DNA of 64,000 bases, from assembly GCF_003171675.1 (NCBI RefSeq), contig NZ_QFZQ01000001.1, positions 434,001 to 498,000 of the forward strand, given 5' to 3'. Source of the DNA: Reichenbachiella versicolor (GTDB taxonomy: Bacteria; Bacteroidota; Bacteroidia; Cytophagales; Cyclobacteriaceae). Both the position numbers and the translations under genes were made by a program. This document shows, piece by piece, positions 8,195 to 17,400 of the stretch. How positions within the stretch are numbered: the first letter of the stretch is position 1; each line of letters begins with the position of its first letter. The notes under the pieces were generated by a model. It searched no databases. It was not told the origin of the DNA and saw only the letters and a list, made by a program, of their open reading frames with translations.

Positions 8195-8257
8195 AGGTTG
8201 GTAATAGCGTCTAGTTGATCGCAAGTAATGCTTGGCCGATCATTTGTAATTGGAGAC
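8195..8257. repeat. Relict of the 21-bp array
   Basis: TAGCGTCTAGT (8205-8215) matches the end of an even-type unit (TAACGTCTGGT). 8216-8236 is a diverged odd-type unit (TGATCGCAAG...GCTTGGC), and 8237-8257 begins CGATCATTTGTAAT, like a further odd-type unit. It is in the same orientation as the main array 2.2 kb upstream and leads directly into the second copy of the promoter. Confidence 0.8.
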
Positions 8258-8274
8258 CGTCAGATATAGTATTG
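8243..8274 (+). promoter_or_regulatory. Second copy of the array-associated promoter
   Basis: TTTG (8243-8246), 20-bp spacer, TAGTATTG (8267-8274). Boxes and spacer length are identical to 6331-6362, with differences only in the middle of the spacer. It gives a ~55-nt leader to the ATG at 8335. Confidence 0.65.
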
Positions 8275-8334
8275 CTGATCGAAATAAAAGAAACCAGCGT
8301 GTTGCTTACTCAGATACTCGCACAACTTGAATCT

Positions 8335-9060
8335 ATGAAATACAGTACTCAGCTATTGATTTTGATCCACTCACTTCTACTCTCTCTCTCGTTGAGTGCC
8401 CAGAACGATGATTATACACCTCCAAAAGCTATTGTAGGAACTAGTGAGTTTTTCGGAGGTATGTATCCAGTTGGTTGGTCTCAAGACGAATATTATTTCG
8501 CTTGGATCAGGTACAATACTGACACAGGTGAAGCTGATCCACCACAAGGGTACTTTTTCAAATTGATAATACAAGATGTGAGAAGCGATAAAGAAGTGTA
8601 TAATAGAACGATATTCGGTAGTGACCTATGTGGAGATAAGGACTGTCGTTTCACACAGGAGTCTATCTGGCAGAATTATGGTCAAGAGCTTAACACAAAG
8701 CTTCGTGAATATGGAATAGTCCAAGACAAGAACATCAAACTGTTGAAATTCCCATTGTCCGCAAATGGTATGACGTACGATATCAAATTAGACTTTGAAA
8801 AGTCAAATTATGGAGAAAATCAAAATGAGGAAATATCCATCAAGAGTGATCTAGGAAGTAAGGTGATCTACAATAAAACATATAACCAACCTAATCAACC
8901 TAACCCGCCGCTTGAATCCGAAGTGAGAGGAGGCTTCCTATCACCAAGCTCCAAGAGAGCTGTAATCGTGAAAGAAAGTAAGTATAGAGGATTTGAAGAC
9001 GAACGACTATTATTGCCAACGCTCATAGGGGCTCATCTGATCGCTGGATTTAAGAAATAA
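8335..9060 (+). CDS. Secreted protein of unknown function
   Basis: 241 aa from the ATG at 8335, which begins a good signal peptide (hydrophobic core LLILIHSLLLSLSLSA, cut before Q). The frame stays open further upstream but that stretch is repeat relict and promoter, so the longer form is rejected. The mature part has a WSQDEYYFAW motif near its start, a paired-Cys loop (DLCGDKDC) and a conserved-looking tail (SPSSKRAVIVKESKYRGFEDE) that loosely recalls DUF2259-type secreted proteins. No catalytic motif is evident. It is monocistronic: own promoter, own terminator. Confidence 0.7.
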   Translation: MKYSTQLLILIHSLLLSLSLSAQNDDYTPPKAIVGTSEFFGGMYPVGWSQDEYYFAWIRYNTDTGEADPPQGYFFKLIIQDVRSDKEVYNRTIFGSDLCGDKDCRFTQESIWQNYGQELNTKLREYGIVQDKNIKLLKFPLSANGMTYDIKLDFEKSNYGENQNEEISIKSDLGSKVIYNKTYNQPNQPNPPLESEVRGGFLSPSSKRAVIVKESKYRGFEDERLLLPTLIGAHLIAGFKK

Positions 9061-9089
9061 GTCAACTAAGCACCTTACATAAACTTAAC

Positions 9090-9125
9090 AAAAGGCCTTT
9101 AAAATCTATTTGAAGGCCTTTTTTG
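9090..9125 (+). terminator. Rho-independent terminator
   Basis: AAAAGGCCTT and AAGGCCTTTT arms with a T-run follow the secreted-protein gene. Confidence 0.8.
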
Positions 9126-9233
9126 CTCTCTACTCACCTTACAATAATTGAATTTGGGTATCTAAGATGTTCTAGTCTGTCATTGGTATGGTTAATTTGT
9201 CTACAGAAATGATTGATGATTAATTAATACAGA

Positions 9234-10892
9234 ATGAAGAAAATAATCTTTGCCCTAATATTCACCCTTTCCCTCTCTCAATTGGTCTTAGCTCAGGTTA
9301 AGAATTGGAAGAATCCAAAATCCAGCACTACTATCGAAATGGCCCAGTGGGAGGTAGGAGACATTATCTATACTACGAAAAAGAAAGTAGAGAAACCTTT
9401 CGCACAAGAAGCATATGCTATCGTGACTGGAAACGGTCAGACCCAAAAGATTCCTATGTTTTACAATGGCAACAAAGAGTGGGTATTTCGCTACTCAAGT
9501 GACGAAGTAGGAGCGAAGACTTTTGTCATTGAATCAGCCTTAAAAGAATTAAATGGAAAAAAAGGTAACATCAAGATTATCTCAAATACGAAGACTAATA
9601 GACATGGAGGTATAGTACTACATGAAGATAATCCTCAGCGGTTCTTCTATGAAGACGGATCTCATTACTTCAATTTGGCTTTTGAATGTGATTGGTTGTT
9701 TGCTTTGGATTATGGACAAGATGAATTGAAGAAGACAGATCATCTGCTTTCATTGGTAGAAGAAAATGGATTCAATCAAGTCGTGATGAATGTCTACACT
9801 TATGATGTCAAGTGGAAGAAAGATCCTAAGCTAAAAGAACATCCTGAGCATGAATATGGAGGTAGAGAAGATATTTTTCCATTCTTAGGGTCTAACTCAG
9901 ATCCAGACTATAGCGCACTCAATGTCGACTTCTTCAAGCATTTTGACAAAGTGATGACCAATATGCACGACAAAGAGATAGTCAGCCACTTGATGATCTA
10001 TGTATGGAACAAACTTGTTAACTGGCCTGAAATACAGTCTGACGCAGATAACATGTATTATGACTATGTCATCAAGAGATATCAAGCGTTTCCCAACTTG
10101 ATCTGGGATGTTTCTAAGGAAGCCTTGAGCTATGGCAAAGTAGGCGAAGAGTACATTTTGGAGCGTATAGAGCGCACTCGTGAGCTCGATTCTTATAAGC
10201 GTCTTGTCTCAGTTCATGACTATGGTTTTTGTAAGCGAAACTCAGAGAAAGTCGATTTCATTTCCCTTCAAAACTGGGACTACACCTTATACAATATCAT
10301 GTATGATGCGCTGCAAGAGTTTCCTGACAAGCCTATTTTCAATATAGAACATGGAGGATATGAAGAGTCACCATATTGGGTATTTCCGGGAGCATATATC
10401 AATGCAGAGACATGTTTGCGAAGAAATTACAAATGTGTTTTCGCAGGAGGCTATTCGACTTACTACTGGCAAGGTACCTCATGGAATGCCATTATTCACA
10501 ATCCATACGAACAGCCTGATGACTTCATTAAGCCTCATTTTGAGTATTTCAAGCATATGAGAACATTGATGGATTCTGTAAACTTTGAAAACTGTAGAAA
10601 CTGGCCTCAGTTCAATCACAGTGGATACAACTTAATCAATGAAAAAGATGGGATTTACCTGATCTATGTACCGAAAGAGAGTCACTATGCAGCGACTAGG
10701 TTAGCAATGAGAAAATACAACACCGATGACGCAACGATTCAATGGTTCAATGTATTGACAGGTGAGTTTACAGAACTACAGAGCTATAAGAAAGGTAAGC
10801 CATCAGCTTGGGATCAACACCATCCACGTCCATTCCGATACGAAGTAGATGCTGTACTTATAGTCCGTGGTCTTAAGCCTCTAGAGAAGTAA
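9234..10892 (+). CDS. DUF5060/apiosidase-like glycoside hydrolase, paralogue 1
   Basis: 552 aa with a signal peptide (MKKIIFALIFTLSLSQLVLA|Q). Residues ~20-120 form a DUF5060-like beta-sandwich (WEVGDIIYTTKKKVEKPFAQEAYAIV ... NKEWVFRYSSDEVGAKTF). Residues ~130-460 look like the DUF4038/apiosidase-like (beta/alpha)8 barrel (YFNLAFECDWLFALD, IWDVSKEAL, FNIEHGGYEESP with a candidate catalytic Glu). The last ~90 residues resemble the short C-terminal beta domain of this family, ending VDAVLIVRGL. This architecture is found in polysaccharide-degradation loci, but the bond cleaved is not deducible. The next gene is a close paralogue. Confidence 0.8.
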   Translation: MKKIIFALIFTLSLSQLVLAQVKNWKNPKSSTTIEMAQWEVGDIIYTTKKKVEKPFAQEAYAIVTGNGQTQKIPMFYNGNKEWVFRYSSDEVGAKTFVIESALKELNGKKGNIKIISNTKTNRHGGIVLHEDNPQRFFYEDGSHYFNLAFECDWLFALDYGQDELKKTDHLLSLVEENGFNQVVMNVYTYDVKWKKDPKLKEHPEHEYGGREDIFPFLGSNSDPDYSALNVDFFKHFDKVMTNMHDKEIVSHLMIYVWNKLVNWPEIQSDADNMYYDYVIKRYQAFPNLIWDVSKEALSYGKVGEEYILERIERTRELDSYKRLVSVHDYGFCKRNSEKVDFISLQNWDYTLYNIMYDALQEFPDKPIFNIEHGGYEESPYWVFPGAYINAETCLRRNYKCVFAGGYSTYYWQGTSWNAIIHNPYEQPDDFIKPHFEYFKHMRTLMDSVNFENCRNWPQFNHSGYNLINEKDGIYLIYVPKESHYAATRLAMRKYNTDDATIQWFNVLTGEFTELQSYKKGKPSAWDQHHPRPFRYEVDAVLIVRGLKPLEK

Positions 10893-10917
10893 GTCGCTGA
10901 TATAATACTTAATTAAG

Positions 10918-10970
10918 AGTGTCAGTTCTATTACGATTTTCGATTCCGTAATAGAATTGACACTTTTTTT
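10918..10970 (+). terminator. Strong rho-independent terminator
   Basis: AGTGTCAGTTCTATTACG pairs with CGTAATAGAATTGACACT over 18 bp with one G-T pair, followed by a seven-T run. It separates the two paralogues, so the second is transcribed independently. Confidence 0.9.
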
Positions 10971-11055
10971 GTTTCATAGAGTCTTCGTTCATTTTTCGTT
11001 GAGTCTTATTTTTCTTCAAGAATTGATGTTTTGAATTCAAAATGAATTTGTTTTG

Positions 11056-11178
11056 AAACGGGATCACATTTCCCGGTTTAACCGCAGGGCGGTAGCCCTT
11101 AGGATTTAATTCCTCGATCTTTGGGTCGAGCCTAAATAAAGTTCCGAAGATACTTCACCTCTTTGGGTCGGGTAACTT
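11056..11178 (+). promoter_or_regulatory. Candidate structured 5' leader of paralogue 2
   Basis: Four hairpins lie in a row just before the gene. I: CGGGA/TCCCG (11059-11075), extended by AAA/TTT. II: AGGGC-GGTA-GCCCT (11086-11099). III: CTCGATC-TTTG-GGTCGAG (11113-11130) inside an outer TTAGG/CCTAA stem. IV: AAGTT-CCGA (11139-11147) with TCGG-x2-AACTT (11168-11178). CTTTGGGTCG occurs in both III and IV. The last stem ends 22 nt before the ATG at 11201. GC is visibly higher than in the flanks. No known riboswitch signature was recognised and paralogue 1 lacks it. Confidence 0.5.
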
Positions 11179-11200
11179 CATTGATTTGAATTGATAAGAA

Positions 11201-12832
11201 ATGAACAAAGCATTTTTACTGGGCTTATTGTTAATAGCCTCTTTAGCCCTAACTGCGCAACCTAAAGTATGGAAATCTCCTAGGTCTGTGACTTCTGCAC
11301 AATGGGAAGTAAACGACCTTACATATACTGTCAAACAAAAGTTTGATAAACCATTCTTACAAGAAGCATTTGCTATTGTAAAAGACGAAGTAGGAGAGCA
11401 ACGCATTCCTCTTTTCTACAATGGGGGTGATCAATGGGTGTTTCGCTACAGTAGTGCTACTATAGGTAAGAAAACTTTCGTAGTCGAGTCCGACATCAAA
11501 GAACTGAACGGTAAGAAAGGTAAAATCACAATTACTAAAAATGCAAAGACTGACCGTCATGGAGGAATAGTCTTGAAAGACAAAGATCCCAATCACTTTT
11601 ACTATGAAGACGGTAAGCATTATTTCAATCTAGCCTTTGAGTGTGATTGGCTGTTTGCATTAGACTATGGGCAGCAAGAGATTCCTAAGACTAAGCATCT
11701 ACTTTCTCTTCTCAACAAACATAAGCTCAATCAGATAGTGATGAATGTTTATTCCTATGATGTGAAATGGCCCAAAGATCCTAAGTTGGCAGATCATCCT
11801 GAGCATGAATATGGTGAGAGAGAAGATATTTTCCCGTTTTTAGGTTCCAATTCTGACCCTGATTTTAGCTCTCTAAATGTAGACTTCTTTAAGCATTTTG
11901 ATAAAGTTATTGCTGAGATGCATGATCAAGAGATAGTAAGTCATTTAATGATCTATGTGTGGAACAAGGAAGTAAACTGGCCTGACATGGAATCTGAAGC
12001 AGATAACATGTATTATGATTATGTAGTCAAGAGATATCAAGCTTATCCCAACATCATATGGGATGTATCCAAAGAGGCACTTCACTATACTCGTGCGACC
12101 AAGGAGTATATACTAGAGAGAGTAGAAAGAACGAGAAAGGTGGATTCTTACAATCGATTGGTCTCTGTACATGATTATGGATTCTGTAGAAACAATGCTG
12201 ACAAAGTCGATTTCATCTCTATGCAAAACTGGAAGCACACGCTTTATCAGACTATGCTTACTGCCGCAAAAGATTTTCCAAACAAACCCATCTTCAACAT
12301 AGAGCATGGGGGATATGAAGAATCACCATATGTAGTGTTTCCAGGCGCATACGTCAATGCGGAGACGTGCTTACGTAGAAACTATATGTGCTTGTTCGCA
12401 GGAGGGTATACCACATACTATTGGCAAGGAGCTTCATGGAATGTACTGATTCACAATCCATTTGAGCAGCCAACTGATTTCCCTAAACCGAAGTTTGAGT
12501 ACTTCACTCACATGGCAACATTCTTTGATCAATTTGACTTTTCTAAATTCAAGCCTTGGGAACAAGCCAACTCTGCGGGTTACAATTTGACAAACGAAGA
12601 GGACGGAATCATGCTGACTTATACTCCTAAGGAAAATCAGTGGGTAGGATTAGGTGCTGCTAAGAAGAAGTTCGATACCAGCAATGTTACTCGGCAATGG
12701 TTCAATACTCAGACTGGAGAATTTAGCAAAGAGGAACCATATGATACTAAGAAACATGGTTTTTGGGATGATAGACCTTGGAAGTATGAGGCAGATGCCA
12801 TCATGATTGTTAGAGGATTAAAGAAGAAATAA
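11201..12832 (+). CDS. DUF5060/apiosidase-like glycoside hydrolase, paralogue 2
   Basis: 543 aa, colinear with the preceding gene and about two-thirds identical by eye. It has a signal peptide (MNKAFLLGLLLIASLALTA|Q), a DUF5060-like N-domain, a DUF4038-like barrel with YFNLAFECDWLFALD, IWDVSKEAL and FNIEHGGYEESP all conserved, and a C-terminal domain ending ADAIMIVRGL. The most divergent part is the last ~90 residues. Conservation of the barrel motifs in both copies suggests both are active, perhaps on different linkages or induced differently, since this copy has its own structured leader and the upstream copy ends in a terminator. Confidence 0.8.
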   Translation: MNKAFLLGLLLIASLALTAQPKVWKSPRSVTSAQWEVNDLTYTVKQKFDKPFLQEAFAIVKDEVGEQRIPLFYNGGDQWVFRYSSATIGKKTFVVESDIKELNGKKGKITITKNAKTDRHGGIVLKDKDPNHFYYEDGKHYFNLAFECDWLFALDYGQQEIPKTKHLLSLLNKHKLNQIVMNVYSYDVKWPKDPKLADHPEHEYGEREDIFPFLGSNSDPDFSSLNVDFFKHFDKVIAEMHDQEIVSHLMIYVWNKEVNWPDMESEADNMYYDYVVKRYQAYPNIIWDVSKEALHYTRATKEYILERVERTRKVDSYNRLVSVHDYGFCRNNADKVDFISMQNWKHTLYQTMLTAAKDFPNKPIFNIEHGGYEESPYVVFPGAYVNAETCLRRNYMCLFAGGYTTYYWQGASWNVLIHNPFEQPTDFPKPKFEYFTHMATFFDQFDFSKFKPWEQANSAGYNLTNEEDGIMLTYTPKENQWVGLGAAKKKFDTSNVTRQWFNTQTGEFSKEEPYDTKKHGFWDDRPWKYEADAIMIVRGLKKK

Positions 12833-12952
12833 TACTCATTACTACCACTTGCTCTTTTTTATAAATTGGATTGTTGAGTCTTCAATTAATTTGAGGGTCA
12901 ATCTATTGTCAGTGTAACAGAGACTAATACCCCTCAAGAAAAGTATAGATAT

Positions 12953-12986
12953 AAAAAAACCTCGTGTGTGCAGCACGAGGTTTTGT
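12953..12986. terminator. Bidirectional terminator between convergent units
   Basis: AACCTCGTG and CACGAGGTT arms. Read on the - strand the stem is followed by seven T (end of the efflux operon); on + it is followed by TTTT. It lies between the + gene ending at 12832 and the - gene ending at 13108. The remainder of this 275-bp gap shows nothing else. Confidence 0.8.
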
Positions 12987-13107
12987 AAGTTAAGGCTATA
13001 GAACTTTTTATTAACTGTTATATGAAATTACCAACAGTACAATGATAGTTTACATATGATCTTAATCATATGTTATATTGCAGGGTTTATTATGTTTTTA
13101 AACTTTG

Positions 13108-14406
13108 TTAGTAGCTAGCTTTCAGGATGTTACCACTAAGTTGTAGTAGTGCTAGCTCAGCATTTTTAGCACTGTATTTAGCTTGACTATAATTCAGTTG
13201 AGCTGTGAGTAAATTAAACTGAGCTTGGCGAAATACAATATTCGTTACCTGTCCCAGACTGTATTGTTCTTTAGTTCGATCGAAGTTTCGTTGGTTAGTC
13301 TCAAGGTTTTTGGCCTGAGCTTCCATCACGAACAGTGCAGTTTGGTATGCTGTCCAAGCGTTGCTAACATTTCGTTCTAAATCTAACGTCGTTTGCTCGA
13401 GAGTGATTTCTTGTTTTTCCTTGGCTAGTCTTGAGTTTTGCCTTCTAGTGTTTGAAATTCCTCCATCCCAGATATTCCATGATAGAGATGCTCCTACGCC
13501 GATAGTATTTCTAGTCACTTCAGGAAACACATTGAAGGGGTTGATTGATTCGCTCCAGCCATAGCTAGAATACACACCTATCTTAGGAATGATAGAAGCA
13601 TTTTCAACCTTGATCTGATTATAAGCATTACGAACGTTTCCTTGTTGTTGTAGAATACTTACATTCCTTTCTTTAGCATCACTTAATGAACTACCTAAAT
13701 TCAAATCTTCAGTAAAAGTCAAGGTTGTATCCACCTCAAAAACAGTATTAATATCTCTACCAAGTAGTAAATTCAAATTGTGTTTTTCATTCTCTAACTG
13801 TTGGCTATTTGTCAGGTAGTTGATACTATCCGAGTTGTAGTCAACTTCAGCATTCAGTACATCAAGTTGTGTGTTTTGACCATATTCGAAACTATACTTT
13901 GCTCTTTGTAATCTTTCTCTTGAAATAGAAAGGGTTTGCTCTTGATTAATTTGGTTCTGTGTCAGCCTAGCTATTTCATAGTAGCTGCTGAATAGATTCA
14001 AAAGCGTATTTTCCATTGTAAATCTAGCTTGAAGATCTGTCAGATTGTAATCCTCCTTCAGTTTTGCATAGCTATACTTTCGACCAAATCCATCGAATAC
14101 AGTATAGTCCATTCTCAGGCCAGCACTGTAGTTTGTGATTTCAGGTTTGGCTCCGTTTTGCTTTACCCAAGACTTAGAATAGTCTGCACCCGCATTACCA
14201 CTTAAATTTGGTAAATAACCACTATTCGTAATTTTTGCATTGTTTTCCGCGGCCGATACATCCGTTTTGATGGCCCGGATATCAAAATTGTTTTCCAAGG
14301 CGATAGCTACAGCATCAGCCTTGGTTAGTATTTCCTGAGCAGCTACCTTGCTGCTCATTAAAAAAGATAAGGCGATCAATAAGTACTTATTCATGATCAT
14401 TTCCAT
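13108..14406 (-). CDS. TolC-family outer-membrane efflux protein
   Basis: 432 aa with a signal peptide (MNKYLLIALSFLMSSKVAA|Q after a short N-extension; the internal ATG of MNKYL at 14394 is an alternative start). It shows the duplicated OEP layout: alternating long coiled-coil helices and amphipathic strands, with YSAGLRMDYTVFDGFGRKYS and IGVGASLSWNIWDGGISNTRR as the paired beta segments, each ending in the family's DGG/DGF turn. It forms the outer-membrane channel of the tripartite pump encoded just upstream; its start overlaps the RND gene by 20 bp, implying translational coupling. Confidence 0.9.
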   Translation of the reverse strand: MEMIMNKYLLIALSFLMSSKVAAQEILTKADAVAIALENNFDIRAIKTDVSAAENNAKITNSGYLPNLSGNAGADYSKSWVKQNGAKPEITNYSAGLRMDYTVFDGFGRKYSYAKLKEDYNLTDLQARFTMENTLLNLFSSYYEIARLTQNQINQEQTLSISRERLQRAKYSFEYGQNTQLDVLNAEVDYNSDSINYLTNSQQLENEKHNLNLLLGRDINTVFEVDTTLTFTEDLNLGSSLSDAKERNVSILQQQGNVRNAYNQIKVENASIIPKIGVYSSYGWSESINPFNVFPEVTRNTIGVGASLSWNIWDGGISNTRRQNSRLAKEKQEITLEQTTLDLERNVSNAWTAYQTALFVMEAQAKNLETNQRNFDRTKEQYSLGQVTNIVFRQAQFNLLTAQLNYSQAKYSAKNAELALLQLSGNILKASY

Positions 14407-17400
14407 TTTCTACTTTTAGTTCTTTTATTGCTCGCTCTACAGACTCTCGTGTAGGTTTTTGACCTGTCCATAGCCATAGCCAATAGACTTTTAGGGAATT
14501 TCCTGTAGAGAGCATGAGTGGTAGCATTACCAGTGTTAGCACTGTAGCTAGGACGATTCCGTATGCAATTGCAATAGCCATCGGTATCAGGAATTTCGCT
14601 TGACGACTCGTCTCAAAAATTAGCGGCGCTAGACCAGCTACTGTAGTTACTGATGTCAAGAATATCGCTCTAAACCTTGACTTACCGGCTTGAAGCATAG
14701 CATCGTTATACTTCATACCTTCTTTTAAGTAGGAATTGAATTTACCTATCAGTACAAGGCCATCATTTACCACTATACCTATCAAAGCAATGATGCCAAG
14801 GAAGGATAATATATTGATAGAGAAGTCATGTATCCAGTGACCCCATGCGACACCAATTAAACTGAATGGCACCATAAGTATTAAAATGAAAGGTTGGCTT
14901 ATAGATCTGAAAGTGAATGCGATAATGACGAAGATGCTAAAAATGATAATAGGTAAGATGGCCTTTGCTGAACTAGTCGTTTTGTTAGCTTCTCTATTTT
15001 GACCTTCAAATACCGCCTTTACATTTGGAAATTGTGCATTGATCATAGGTACAATTTCCTCTTTGATTTCAAGCATCATATCTGTTGCACTTGCACTTTC
15101 ATTTTTCAATTCTCCTTCGATTCGGATTTCACGTTTGCCGTTGAGGTGATTAATAGCAATTTCCCCTCGCTCGATATGATAGTTGGCTACTTCACTGAAC
15201 GGGATTCTGTTTCCAGTAGGAGAGACGATTCTCATTTCATCCAGATTTTGAATAGAAGATCGAGTTTCCAAATCATAGCGTACCCATACCTTGATCTCAT
15301 CACGACGGCGTTGAAATCTCTGTACTTGGTATCCGAAGAAACCAGCTCTTACTTGACTGATTACATCTTCAAGTCTAAACCCTAAAGCATAAGCTCGAGG
15401 TTTTAGAGAAATACTGATTTCCTTGATACCAGCTGGATCATTGTCTGTAATGTCTTTTAATGCAGGGTTTTGAAGAAGGTATTCTCTCACTAATTTTTTG
15501 GCTGCTTTAAGCTCCTTGATATTGTTACTTAATAGAGCCATTGAAATCGGTGCTCCTCCGAACCTTCCACCAGAACCAAATACCAAACTCTCTACACCTT
15601 CCACACGACCAGTTCTTTCATATAGTTCAGTAGACATCAAGTGTGCAGGAAATGAACGACTTTCACCAGCTAATAGATTGATTCGAAGTGAAGCAGTAGA
15701 GGTACCAGGGCCGATTCTCTTTACAATATTTTCAATGACTGGTTGCCCATCTTTTTGCATGTCTTGAAAGCTCTCCCCGACTTCCCAAGCTTTTACCTCA
15801 ATGGTCGAAATAATAGAGTCTGTTATTGCTACGTTAGTACCTTGAGGCATATTTAGGGTCACGACTATTTGATCCGACGCTATATTGGGAAAAAATGTAA
15901 TACGAATAATTCCTCCGCCAATAGCTCCAATAGTTACGATCAACATAGAAAGGGGTATGGCAAATCCTAGGAATCTATTGTGCAAAAAGAAGTTCAAAAA
16001 GGGGCCATATACTTTGTCTTTGAACCAATTCATTCCACGATCTGCATAGGCATTGAACCAGTAAGTCTTTTGCTCTTGAGTTAGAGCCCTAGAGTGCGCT
16101 ACGTGCGATGGAAGAATAATAAGAGCTTCAACCAATGATACTACAAGCGTTAATATCACAATAACGGATGCTTGACTAAAATAATCACCTATTCGACCTT
16201 CTAAAAAGAAAAATGTAGAGAATGCTACAACAGTCGTTAGAATCGCTGAGATGATTGCTGGAACTACCTCCATCGTACCATCAATAGCAGCTTGAATTGC
16301 ACTTTTTCCTTTTTCGTAGTGATGGTAAATGTTTTCACTGATCACTATACCGTCATCTACTAGTATTCCAATAACAATGATCATCCCGAATAGTGAGAGT
16401 ACATTGATAGTCACTCCGAAATAGCCTGCAAACATGAACATTCCAAAGAATGCAATAGGTAATCCAAAGGCTACCCAAAAAGCTAAACGAGGTTTAAGGA
16501 AAATGGCTAGAAAGAACAGCACTAGGAAGATACCTTGTAAGCCATTTTTAAGTAATAATTGTGTTCGTTGTACGATCGGAATAGAGGAGTCTCTAGTAAT
16601 ATCCAGTCTTACATTGGTATGTTTTGCATTGAACTTTTCGATATACTTTTTAGTAATATCTGCTACACCAATTAGGTCTTCAGATATCGTAGCATCTACT
16701 TGTAGGCGAATAGCCATTTTACCATTGAAATATATCCTGTTTGGTGATTCAGACCACTTATCGGTTGAATAGGCTACGTCTTTCAGTAATACATGAGATC
16801 CTTTATCGTCAGACCTTACTATTATATGGTCTAGTTCATCGCCATGATATGATCTGTTTCTTACCCGTATTAAGTATTCCTCTTCAGTAGTTTTTATTGA
16901 ACCTCCGGTTACTAGGATATTCGATTTAGATACGGCGTTAGCGACTTCCTGAAAAGTCAGGTCATATGCTCGCATCTTATTTTCGTTTACAGCTATTTCA
17001 ATTTCTTCATCTGGAAATCCGGATAAAGACAATTGAGAAACCCCTTCTATACTTCTAAGATCATTCTCTATCTCTCTAGAGATTTCTTTAAGTGTTTTCA
17101 ATGGGACATTGTCGCCACTGACCACAAAAGTTACTGCTTGGGTACGAAGCCGTCCTTTGGCAACAACTGGTGGTTCCATTCCTACAGGGAACGAAGGGAT
17201 CATATCTACGGCATTTTTGACATCAGCCAGTACGGCATCCATATCGTAGCCTTTCAAGACTTCTATTTTGATAGATGCAGAGTTCTCTTTGGAAGTTGAC
17301 GTAAACCTGTCTAACCCTATCAACCCTTGAAGATTATCTTCAATTTTTAGAACAATACCCTCTTCCATTTCCTGAGGAGATGCGCCGGGGTAGGTGATGT

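Noticed and set aside
5531-8257. Insertion sequence or integron cassette
   Set aside because: No transposase, no integrase, no terminal inverted repeats and no attC-like fold were seen; only a direct repeat of promoter and array remains.
8215-8334. N-terminal extension of the 8335 protein
   Set aside because: This stretch is repeat relict and promoter; the ATG at 8335 opens a proper signal peptide.
11056-11178. tRNA or known riboswitch
   Set aside because: GGGCGGTAGCCC recalls a D-arm, but no acceptor, anticodon or T-arm follows, and no TPP, SAM or cobalamin core motif is present.
14999-17299. Open frames of 60-130 aa on the + strand across the efflux operon
   Set aside because: Shadows of the RND pump and adaptor genes, with no family resemblance or start context.
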